A DNA stretch of 11,714 nt from Candidatus Halarchaeoplasma halalkaliphilum (lineage in GTDB: Archaea > Thermoplasmatota > Thermoplasmata > Halarchaeoplasmatales > Halarchaeoplasmataceae): contig SLLU01000036.1 in the NCBI GenBank assembly GCA_007133925.1, positions 1 to 11,714 on the forward strand, read 5' to 3'. The notes beneath the pieces are model-generated. The model was given only the letters and a program-made list of their open reading frames with translations. It was not told where the DNA came from and made no database searches. How positions within the stretch are numbered: the stretch's first letter is position 1; each line of letters begins with the position of its first letter. The position numbers and the translations under genes were made by a program. This document shows, in pieces, positions 1 through 5,538 of this stretch.

Positions 1-9
1 ATTATATAC
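1..9 (+). promoter_or_regulatory. TATA box of the FN3 protein gene
   Basis: An A/T-only stretch (ATTATATA) lies at the very start of the window, about 35 nt before the ATG at 42. Archaeal transcription would begin near 28-32 and leave a leader of roughly 10-14 nt. The upstream B-recognition element would fall outside the window. Confidence 0.5.
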
Positions 10-41
10 CACCAACCCCCTTTATTCACGGTGGAATTGTC

Positions 42-1370
42 ATGAAGGGTTCACTAGGAAATGCTGGAAAATTGATGATGCTGGTCCTATGCATGCTTAT
101 ATTAGTTTCATCTTTTCCCAGGGTTCAGGGGAGCACAGATGTCCCTGAATTGAGGGCAACCCTGCAGGATGAAGGGATTCTCCTGGACTGGAACGCACCC
201 ATAAAGAGTGGCGTTACAGGTTACGTGATTTACAGGGGTTTCGGGGAGGATCAGAGACATTTATACATGGAATTTAAGAGCGATGTCACCAGCCACACCG
301 ATACGGATGTAGAGGAAGGCCGTACTTACTATTACTGGATAACCGCTCTTTTCGGTAGTACCGAATCCCCTTGCTCACCCGCAGAAACGGTGACCTTTGG
401 GGAGCGGAACATCCCAACACCACCCCGAGATCTGAAGGTTCATCCTGGAGATTCCACAGTGGTATTGACGTGGGAATCGCCCCTTGACAACGGGAACCGG
501 CAGATAACCAATTACAGGATATTTCGCTCTAAAGATGGGGGTGAATATCAGCAAGTGTTCACATCGGGAACCGTGTTGGAATACCGGGACACCAGCCTTC
601 AGAACGGAGTTTCTTACAGGTACATGGTGAAGGCGAAGAACATAGTGGGCATGAGCGAAGGGGTGGAATCCCGTGAGGTAAAGCCCAGCGAGAATCTGGA
701 AGTACCGGGAACCCCCAGGAACGTGAGGTGTTTTTCAGGTAAGGATTTCGTCCAGCTCATTTGGGACGAGCCCGAGGATGACGGTGGAACCCCAGCGTTC
801 CTCTATAACGTGTACAGGGATGGAGAATTTCTCGTGGACGTAAGGGAGCGATACTATGTGGATGAAGATGTATTTTCCAGTGCCATCTACTCGGTGAGGG
901 CTGTGAACGCCGTGGGAGAGGGAAAGGAATCCATATCGGTGAACGGCGAGGTCTCGGGTATCGTACCGGAAACCACCATATCATTGGAACACAGTGTGAG
1001 AGATGGCTCCATACGACTGAAATGGGATGAAGTGGGTCAAGCCACAGGCTTCATAATATATCGGGGCGTTGACCCTGAGAACCTTTATCCCTACCACATG
1101 ACTGAGAAAAACGATTTCACCGATAGTGACACAGAAGTTGATCGTAGGTACTACTACCGTGTTGCTGCCCTTGAAGACAGGGCATTAGTGGATGGATCCG
1201 AAGTCATCGGGGTAACCAGTTTGGAGGTATCCCGGGATGACAGCTCCTTGGACCTATCACGCATATTGAACATACTGTTGATCAGTTTAGTGATAGGCGG
1301 TGTGGCGGCGGCGATCTTGTTTTTTGTACACCGCAGAAAGCCCAAAGGACCTCAGGAACCAATCGTGTGA
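42..1370 (+). CDS. Secreted, membrane-anchored protein with four fibronectin type III domains
   Basis: Probably a cell-surface protein. Residues 10-30 form a hydrophobic signal peptide. Four FN3-like modules follow at about 34-118, 125-215, 222-306 and 310-396. Each has the FN3 pattern of a buried Trp (LDW, LTW, LIW, LKW), a Y-x-I/V-Y/F-R strand and a late Y-Y/R-Y strand. Residues 407-430 are one transmembrane helix, followed by a short basic tail (HRRKPK), so the repeats should face outward with the C-terminus in the cytoplasm. FN3 domains generally mediate protein or glycan contacts; no catalytic domain is visible. The ATG at 42 directly precedes the signal peptide, with a weak GGTGG upstream. 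The gene is convergent with the DUF998 gene. The ligand and exact role cannot be read from the sequence. Confidence 0.88.
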   Translation: MKGSLGNAGKLMMLVLCMLILVSSFPRVQGSTDVPELRATLQDEGILLDWNAPIKSGVTGYVIYRGFGEDQRHLYMEFKSDVTSHTDTDVEEGRTYYYWITALFGSTESPCSPAETVTFGERNIPTPPRDLKVHPGDSTVVLTWESPLDNGNRQITNYRIFRSKDGGEYQQVFTSGTVLEYRDTSLQNGVSYRYMVKAKNIVGMSEGVESREVKPSENLEVPGTPRNVRCFSGKDFVQLIWDEPEDDGGTPAFLYNVYRDGEFLVDVRERYYVDEDVFSSAIYSVRAVNAVGEGKESISVNGEVSGIVPETTISLEHSVRDGSIRLKWDEVGQATGFIIYRGVDPENLYPYHMTEKNDFTDSDTEVDRRYYYRVAALEDRALVDGSEVIGVTSLEVSRDDSSLDLSRILNILLISLVIGGVAAAILFFVHRRKPKGPQEPIV

Positions 1371-1380
1371 AAAAAATCAC
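1367..1380. terminator. Shared palindrome over two convergent stop codons; T7 tract for the DUF998 gene
   Basis: GTGA, then six A, then TCAC: the two arms carry the TGA of the FN3 gene and the reverse-strand TGA of the DUF998 gene. Read on the minus strand, seven T (1376-1370) follow the DUF998 stop, which fits the T-run termination used by archaea. The plus strand has no T-run here, so the signal probably serves only the minus gene. Confidence 0.5.
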
Positions 1381-1976
1381 TCGAACAGCAATCTAGCACC
1401 CCATACCAGGGTGAAATGCATCATGGGGATCGTACCTATGAATTGTATGGTGGCTACCTCAAATGAATCAACTATTGAGTAAACCAGCATTGCGACACAA
1501 CCGGCGAATATCAACGCAGATATGATGAAAACACCCCATATGGGTTCGGACCAATCCAGTAATTGGTCGATGGCTATGAGGATCATGCCCAGGAAGGAAA
1601 GGGCAAAGAATGCGATCGCCACGTATTGATGAGGGCCGGAACCACGGGGGAATATACCCACCAGTAAAAGAAATATCATGCCGGCCATGAACGATGATAC
1701 CCCTCCGATACCCACCCTTGTTTCTATCAGTCGGAATATAGCCATTGCGAAAAGAAAACCCACTATGCCCGCAAGTACCAAACCAACGTTGAATATGTTA
1801 CCGTAGGTTGCATCGGATCCACCCAGGTGACTGAGGGGATTATCGGACCAACTGAACCAACTGCGGTTGACCAGTACGGCTATTCCGATTGAGAGATATG
1901 CTATGATTGGAGCGATAATTCCGCAGACTCCGCCGAATTCTTCGGGTACCAGATCTTCTATGTCCATAAGGTCCAT
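1377..1976 (-). CDS. DUF998 family six-helix membrane protein
   Basis: An integral membrane protein of 199 residues with hydrophobic segments at about 16-36, 61-83, 90-110, 116-138, 145-168 and 176-196. Between helices 1 and 2 it carries WFSWSDNPLSHLG (40-52), the (N/D)PLSxLG-type signature I associate with DUF998 (PF06197), a family of unknown function found in archaea and bacteria. A longer reading from the ATG at 2010-2012 is possible. I prefer the ATG at 1974-1976 because it is preceded by GGGAGG at 7-nt spacing, and the only TATA box (2025-2032) would start transcription near 2003, inside the longer reading. The family is sure enough; the function is unknown. Confidence 0.85.
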   Translation of the reverse strand: MDLMDIEDLVPEEFGGVCGIIAPIIAYLSIGIAVLVNRSWFSWSDNPLSHLGGSDATYGNIFNVGLVLAGIVGFLFAMAIFRLIETRVGIGGVSSFMAGMIFLLLVGIFPRGSGPHQYVAIAFFALSFLGMILIAIDQLLDWSEPIWGVFIISALIFAGCVAMLVYSIVDSFEVATIQFIGTIPMMHFTLVWGARLLFE

Positions 1977-2024
1977 GATAGTTCCTCCCGGTGTAACGGG
2001 TGAATACCCCATAGGAACTTGAGG

Positions 2025-2032
2025 GATATAAA
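2025..2032 (-). promoter_or_regulatory. TATA box of the DUF998 gene
   Basis: The minus strand reads TTTATATC. Expected initiation is 24-27 nt downstream (about 2000-2005), which leaves a leader of roughly 25 nt containing the GGGAGG ribosome-binding site. It decides the start of the downstream gene in favour of 1976. Confidence 0.6.
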
Positions 2033-2054
2033 CCTTATCAGGAATGTGTTAAAT

Positions 2055-2063
2055 TTTTTATAC
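2055..2063 (+). promoter_or_regulatory. TATA box of the histidine phosphatase gene
   Basis: TTTTTATAC centred about 24 nt before the ATG at 2084. The spacing places the transcription start at or next to the start codon, so the mRNA is probably leaderless. The lack of a Shine-Dalgarno sequence before 2084 agrees. The box lies back to back with the DUF998 promoter. Confidence 0.6.
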
Positions 2064-2083
2064 GGTACCTCCATTGCACCCCC

Positions 2084-2674
2084 ATGACAAGATTGTATCT
2101 TGTTCGTCACGGTGAAACCCTTTGGAACATCCAGGGGAGAATGCAGGGTCGTTGCGATTCCCCTCTCACCGAAGAGGGGATACTTGAGGTAAAGAATTTA
2201 AGGGATAAATTGAAAGAAGTGCACTTCGCGGCGGTGTACTCCAGCACAGCCGGTAGGGCCCTGCGTACCGCGGAGTTGATCTTGAGGGGAAGGGATGTGG
2301 AGATCATAGAATCACCGGATCTGCGGGAGATAGATTTGGGGAGCTGGGAAGGGAGGAAGTTCGACGACATAGACATGGAATCCCCCGATAATTTCAGGAG
2401 GTTCTGGGAGGACCCCCAGAGGTTCGTACCCCAGGGTGGGGAGAGTGCCGAAGAACTACTGGAAAGGGGAACGAGGGTTATACGGAAGATCATTAACCAA
2501 CATCCCGGAGAAAAGGTCCTGGTGGTATCCCATTACTGCATCCTCAAGGCCATACTCATACATCTTCAGGGACGGCCACTGAAGGAGTTGTGGGATCACC
2601 CGGAACTGGCACCGGCGAGTTTGACTGTTTACGATACCGACACTGGAGAACTGACCCTGACCAGCACCCGGTAA
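2084..2674 (+). CDS. Histidine phosphatase family protein (phosphoglycerate mutase-like)
   Basis: A 196-residue protein of the branch-1 histidine phosphatase superfamily. The N-terminal motif LVRHGET (6-12) supplies the phosphoacceptor His9 with Arg8. SSTAGRALRTAE (53-64) supplies a further phosphate-binding Arg. LREIDLGSWEG (80-90) contains the acid Glu82, and VVSHYCILKAIL (147-158) the second catalytic His150. Length and motif order fit CobC/alpha-ribazole phosphatase-like or broad-specificity phosphatases as well as cofactor-dependent phosphoglycerate mutases, so the substrate cannot be assigned. The residues after the second His are Tyr-Cys rather than the usual Gly-Gly. The HTH-Nudix gene follows after 32 nt in the same direction. 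No cobalamin genes are in view to support a CobC role. Confidence 0.9.
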   Translation: MTRLYLVRHGETLWNIQGRMQGRCDSPLTEEGILEVKNLRDKLKEVHFAAVYSSTAGRALRTAELILRGRDVEIIESPDLREIDLGSWEGRKFDDIDMESPDNFRRFWEDPQRFVPQGGESAEELLERGTRVIRKIINQHPGEKVLVVSHYCILKAILIHLQGRPLKELWDHPELAPASLTVYDTDTGELTLTSTR

Positions 2675-2675
2675 C

Positions 2676-2683
2676 CTAATATT
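2676..2683 (+). promoter_or_regulatory. Possible TATA box of the HTH-Nudix gene
   Basis: CTAATATT immediately follows the phosphatase stop codon and is centred about 27 nt before the ATG at 2707. That is right for a near-leaderless transcript. It is a weak match to the archaeal consensus, and the gene may instead be read through from the phosphatase gene. Confidence 0.35.
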
Positions 2684-2706
2684 GTCGGGAAAGATATCTT
2701 GTAGCG

Positions 2707-3435
2707 ATGTATCATCTTGAATGCAAATGTCACCTTAAAAAGGACGAAAGGTTCGTGATGAGTGAAGGTAGGGCAAGATTGCTGGAACTCATAGATCAGA
2801 ACGGTTCCATAAGCGATTCTGCAAGGGAACTTGGCATGTCTTACAGGCATGCCTGGGGGATCTTGAAAAAGATGAATGAAGCATCGGGTTCGGATGTTGT
2901 CGAAACCCACCGGGGCGGAAGGGACGGAGGGGGGTCGGTGCTCACCTCCGAGGGAAGGGCACTATTGGACACCTACAACAGTTTGAAAAGAGAACACCAG
3001 GGGACCGTTTACCGTAAACCCTCCCTGACCGTTGACGGCATATTGGTGGAGGGTGAGAAGATATTATTGATAGTTCGAAAGAACGATCCTTTTAGAGGAA
3101 GATATGCCCTACCGGGTGGTTTTGTGGATTACGGAGAGACCGTTGAGGAGGCCATGGTAAGAGAGATGAAAGAGGAAACCGGGTTGGACTGTGTGGTGGA
3201 GTCCCTCCTTGGGGTATATTCGGATCCGGACAGGGATCCCAGGGGTCATACCGTATCGACAGTGTTCACACTGAAGCGTATCGGAGGTGAGTTGGCAGCT
3301 TCTACGGATGCCCTGGAAGCAGGTTTCTTCACCCTCGGGAACCTACCCAAACTGGCCTTCGACCATGTAAAGATAGTTAGAGATTTTCTAGATCTTGCGG
3401 GTGATCAAGCGGTAACGGACATTGGTCCCCTTTAA
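2707..3435 (+). CDS. ModE-like winged helix fused to a Nudix hydrolase; probable Nudix-type regulator
   Basis: A two-domain protein of 242 residues. Residues 5-95 resemble the N-terminal DNA-binding domain of ModE: an EGRARLLELID helix, then GSISDSARELGMSYRHAW (33-50) as helix-turn-helix, then a Gly-rich wing at 70-77. Residues 104-228 are a Nudix hydrolase with a perfect Nudix box at 138-160 (G-x5-E-x7-R-E-M-x-E-E-x-G-L), preceded by ALPGG, so hydrolysis of a nucleoside diphosphate derivative such as ADP-ribose is plausible. The molybdate-binding part of ModE is absent. I infer a regulator that senses or cleaves a nucleotide metabolite. The domain order is opposite to that of bacterial NrtR (Nudix first, winged helix last). 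The ATG at 2707 is chosen because the first strand of the ModE fold begins there. The last dozen residues run antisense through the neighbouring small gene. Confidence 0.88.
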   Translation: MYHLECKCHLKKDERFVMSEGRARLLELIDQNGSISDSARELGMSYRHAWGILKKMNEASGSDVVETHRGGRDGGGSVLTSEGRALLDTYNSLKREHQGTVYRKPSLTVDGILVEGEKILLIVRKNDPFRGRYALPGGFVDYGETVEEAMVREMKEETGLDCVVESLLGVYSDPDRDPRGHTVSTVFTLKRIGGELAASTDALEAGFFTLGNLPKLAFDHVKIVRDFLDLAGDQAVTDIGPL

Positions 3436-3606
3436 GGTACGCACGATCTTTTTCACCAGATCGCTGTACTCCGCTGGGGTATTGTATTCTTTAACCAAAT
3501 CGTAATCGCCGACCACCGGTTCGAACCCTAGGTCCCTCATGTTCCTTACGATCACCAAGGGGTCACTGCCCTCGCTGTGGAAATACAGTTCTAAATATAG
3601 TTTCAT
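3388..3606 (-). CDS. Conserved small protein of unknown function, paralogue 1
   Basis: I do not recognise a named family. The 72-residue protein looks like beta (KLYLELYF), alpha (DPLVIVRNMRDLGF), beta (EPVVGDYDLVKEY), alpha (TPAEYSDLVKKIVRTLKG), beta (VRYRLITRK), a small alpha/beta fold. It has no signal peptide or membrane helix. It matches its upstream neighbour at about 48 of 71 positions by my hand alignment, including an uninterrupted shared stretch, GFEPVVGDYDLVKEY. Conservation between the copies up to TRK near the end shows both are true genes. It ends 48 nt inside the convergent HTH-Nudix gene. A TATA box exactly 21 nt upstream suggests a leaderless transcript. Confidence 0.8.
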   Translation of the reverse strand: MKLYLELYFHSEGSDPLVIVRNMRDLGFEPVVGDYDLVKEYNTPAEYSDLVKKIVRTLKGTNVRYRLITRKI

Positions 3607-3626
3607 ATCGTGATTCCATACTCTAT

Positions 3627-3638
3627 CTTTTATTTAGA
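3627..3638 (-). promoter_or_regulatory. TATA box of small paralogue 1, copy of the one at 3893
   Basis: The minus strand reads TCTAAATAAAAG. The same 12 bases occur at 3893-3904, and both copies end 20 nt before their ATG. This copy overlaps the stop codon (3630-3632) and last codons of paralogue 2. The spacing puts initiation at or beside the start codon, and no Shine-Dalgarno sequence is present. Confidence 0.7.
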
Positions 3639-3872
3639 TGTTACGGCGGTCACTTGAGGTTTCCGGGTTACGAGCCTGTATCGGGCCCGGGTACCTTTCA
3701 GAACCCGGGATACTTCCTTTACTATCTCCCGATATTCCGCCGGAGTACCATACTCTTTGACCAGATCGTAATCTCCCACCACCGGTTCAAAGCCGATTTC
3801 CCTGAGCTTTTTCCCTATGGCGATAGGGTCATCACCCTCGCTGAAGAAGTAGAATTCTATGTACAGTTTCAT
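3630..3872 (-). CDS. Conserved small protein of unknown function, paralogue 2
   Basis: An 80-residue protein of the same unnamed family as the next gene downstream, about 68% identical over the first 71 residues by hand count. It begins MKLYIEFYFFSEGDDP and shares GFEPVVGDYDLVKEY, TPAEY and RYRL-TRK with the other copy. The predicted order is beta-alpha-beta-alpha-beta. Charged and aromatic residues dominate, there are no cysteines, and no catalytic motif is evident. It has an extra 9-residue tail (PQVTAVTSK) that its paralogue lacks. The gap to paralogue 1 is 23 nt. It is transcribed away from rnp4, with back-to-back TATA boxes. The function is unknown. A role tied to the Nudix gene or to rnp4 is possible only by neighbourhood. 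Confidence 0.82.
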   Translation of the reverse strand: MKLYIEFYFFSEGDDPIAIGKKLREIGFEPVVGDYDLVKEYGTPAEYREIVKEVSRVLKGTRARYRLVTRKPQVTAVTSK

Positions 3873-3892
3873 GTTCCATGTGAACTTCGTAC

Positions 3893-3904
3893 CTTTTATT
3901 TAGA
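3893..3904 (-). promoter_or_regulatory. TATA box of small paralogue 2
   Basis: The minus strand reads TCTAAATAAAAG, ending 20 nt before the ATG at 3872, so the transcript is probably leaderless. It is identical in sequence and spacing to the box of the downstream paralogue. Confidence 0.7.
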
Positions 3905-3919
3905 AATTTTGGTGGCAAG

Positions 3920-3927
3920 TTTTATAG
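3920..3927 (+). promoter_or_regulatory. TATA box of the rnp4 gene
   Basis: TTTTATAG is centred about 29 nt before the ATG at 3953, so the leader is only a few nucleotides. It lies about 16 nt from the divergent TATA box of small paralogue 2, so the two preinitiation complexes would overlap or compete. Confidence 0.6.
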
Positions 3928-3952
3928 ACCCATCACGTATTGGTCCGTTCAG

Positions 3953-4258
3953 ATGGTAAAAAAGGTTCATAGGGATATAGCCAGGAGACGTATGGACAAC
4001 CTGTTCGATCTGGCCGCGGAGGCATCCCTCTCGGGCAGCATGGACAGGGCCCACAGGTATGCATCACTGGCAAGGAGGATAGGTATGAGGTACAATCTCT
4101 CCCTGCGATCTCACCAGAAAAGAAGGATGTGCAGGAACTGTTATTCCTACCTGCACCCTTCGGTTAACTGCAGGATCAGGCTCAAAGAAGGGAAACTAAT
4201 AACACTCTGCGCCGAGTGCGGTAACATGAACCGATATGTTTACGAAAGGAGAAGATGA
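3953..4258 (+). CDS. rnp4: Ribonuclease P protein component 4 (Rpr2/Rpp21)
   Basis: A protein subunit of archaeal RNase P, which trims the 5' leader from pre-tRNA; Rnp4 works as a pair with Rnp1 (Rpp29) on the specificity domain of the RNA. The 101-residue length is typical. The N-terminal half is helical and basic (IARRRMDNLFDLAAEA; HRYASLARRIGMRYNL), the classic Rpr2 start. The C-terminal half is a zinc ribbon with Cys60-x2-Cys63 (CRNC) and Cys86-x2-Cys89 (CAEC). An extra Cys73 lies between the pairs. It is followed by the CRM-domain gene with a 4-nt ATGA overlap, implying translational coupling. This pairing is familiar from other archaeal genomes. Confidence 0.95.
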   Translation: MVKKVHRDIARRRMDNLFDLAAEASLSGSMDRAHRYASLARRIGMRYNLSLRSHQKRRMCRNCYSYLHPSVNCRIRLKEGKLITLCAECGNMNRYVYERRR

Positions 4259-4512
4259 ATATGGATGATAAAAAGGCGAAGATCATGGGACAGGGACTTA
4301 CACCCACACTGCAGGTCGGAAAGGACGGCATCTCACCGGAGATGATAAAGGAAATCAACAAGCAGGTGGAAGATAAGAAGCTGATCAAGATAAAGGTCCT
4401 TCGAAACAGCCCATACTCAAAGACAGCGGAGGCCGCTGAAATCATCAACGAGTCCTGCAAAGCCAGGGTTGTTGAGGTCCGGGGGAGGACTGTTTTGCTC
4501 TCCAGGAGATGA
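4255..4512 (+). CDS. CRM-domain (CRS1/YhbY-like) RNA-binding protein
   Basis: An 85-residue stand-alone CRM domain, the fold of bacterial YhbY, which associates with pre-50S ribosomes, and of plant splicing factors such as CRS1. Visible family features are LTPTLQVGKDGISPEMIKEI with the GxxG loop (GKDG, 23-26), the KKLIKIKVL strand, a central helix with AAEIINES, and the final RGRTVLLSR strand. The likely role is RNA binding in ribosome or tRNA maturation, by analogy. The first ATG overlaps the rnp4 stop codon. GGAG at 4248-4251 lies 3 nt from that ATG and 9 nt from a second ATG at 4261, so the true start may be two codons later. It converges with trm5, with a gap of 4 nt. Confidence 0.92.
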   Translation: MNMDDKKAKIMGQGLTPTLQVGKDGISPEMIKEINKQVEDKKLIKIKVLRNSPYSKTAEAAEIINESCKARVVEVRGRTVLLSRR

Positions 4513-4516
4513 GTTA

Positions 4517-5521
4517 TCAGTACATCGGTATGATCCTCATGTCCACACCCACATGGGTCTTCGTGGCGGAGTAGGTCCGGACTTCCCGGATATCCAGGAC
4601 CTCCATGTTATAGCCCCTTTCTCCAGCCACACACTTCAATTCTTCCGTCATTGATTCCGTATCATCATCGTTTATCATCTCGTAGTAGTGTATGAAACCC
4701 CCGTCGGGTTTGATGCACGAGAGTGCGGCGGTGAAAAAATCACGGGCGGAATGGGGGAGGTTCATTATGACCCGATCCACCTTGAGGTCCACATCCCGGG
4801 CGTCCCCCTGGATGGTCTCCACCACATCCTCAACCTTGTTCCTGCGGACGTTCTCCCTCAAGAGAGCGACGGCCTCCGGATTCAGGTCCACGGCGTACAC
4901 TTTTTGGACTTCTGTGTTCCTGGATATCAGTATGCTGTAAGGGCCCACACCGGCGAACATATCCAGAACTGTCTCCCCAGGGGAAACCTGCTGCACCACC
5001 CTCCAGCGCTCTGTGGCCAGGCGGGGTGAGAAGTAAGCCTTGGAAAGGTCCACAACGAACTCCGCACCGTGCTCCCTGTGGACCGTGCGGGTCCTCTCTT
5101 CTCCAGCCAGATGGACCACGTGCCTCACCCTCAGATCGCCCTCTACCCCGCTGTCTTCCAAGGCCACCTTTACGCTACTGTGGACTCTTAAAAGTGCTTC
5201 TCCCAGTTCCCTCCCGTATCCCTCCAGGGCCTCGGGTACCTTTATCACTGCGATATCACCCACTATCTCATAGCTGGACGGAATCTCATCCTTCATCTCT
5301 TCCGGCAGGTCCAGCACATCCATGAGCGATCTCGCAGGCGATTCAACCCGTTCCATCTCCCTCTCCACCACGGGATACCCCATACTGACATCCTCCAATA
5401 TGGGCAAAAGCAAACAACCGTTCTCGGACCTTATCTTGTGTTCCTTTGAAAGCATGGACAGGCGCAAAAGTTTTAACCGCACCTCTTCTCCTTCGCCCTT
5501 AGGAACCTTGAGACATTTCAT
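4517..5521 (-). CDS. trm5: tRNA (guanine(37)-N1)-methyltransferase Trm5
   Basis: Transfers a methyl group from S-adenosylmethionine to N1 of G37, next to the anticodon, which prevents +1 frameshifting. The 334 residues fit archaeal Trm5. The N-terminal region begins with a KVPKGEGEEVRLKLL helix. The middle carries the Trm5 signature YFSPRLATERWRV (163-175). The Rossmann core has VLDMFAGVGPYSI (185-197) for SAM binding, VYAVDLNPEA (208-217), and the catalytic loop NLPHSARDFF (254-263), where Trm5 has its conserved Asn-Leu-Pro. The tail HVGVDMRI is also family-like. The ATG at 5521 lies only 17 nt from the likely dph5 start on the other strand. No Shine-Dalgarno sequence is seen, consistent with a near-leaderless transcript. 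Confidence 0.95.
   Translation of the reverse strand: MKCLKVPKGEGEEVRLKLLRLSMLSKEHKIRSENGCLLLPILEDVSMGYPVVEREMERVESPARSLMDVLDLPEEMKDEIPSSYEIVGDIAVIKVPEALEGYGRELGEALLRVHSSVKVALEDSGVEGDLRVRHVVHLAGEERTRTVHREHGAEFVVDLSKAYFSPRLATERWRVVQQVSPGETVLDMFAGVGPYSILISRNTEVQKVYAVDLNPEAVALLRENVRRNKVEDVVETIQGDARDVDLKVDRVIMNLPHSARDFFTAALSCIKPDGGFIHYYEMINDDDTESMTEELKCVAGERGYNMEVLDIREVRTYSATKTHVGVDMRIIPMY
5467..5476 (+). promoter_or_regulatory. Possible TATA box of dph5, inside the trm5 reading frame
   Basis: AAGTTTTAAC lies about 65 nt upstream of the dph5 start, within the N-terminal codons of trm5. Initiation near 5498 would give a leader of about 40 nt that includes the GGAG at 5527-5530. The match is moderate. 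Confidence 0.35.
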
Positions 5522-5538
5522 ACGCAGGAGTGATTACC

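Noticed and set aside
1978..2012. Longer N-terminus for the DUF998 protein from the ATG at 2012
   Set aside because: The TATA box at 2025-2032 would start transcription at about 2003, downstream of that ATG, and the GGGAGG ribosome-binding site serves the ATG at 1976.
3686..3709. GC-rich inverted repeat CCCGGGT / ACCCGGG with a 10-nt loop
   Set aside because: It sits inside the coding sequence of small paralogue 2, encoding the conserved LKGT-RARYR segment, has no T-run after it, and is explained by Gly/Arg/Pro-type codons.
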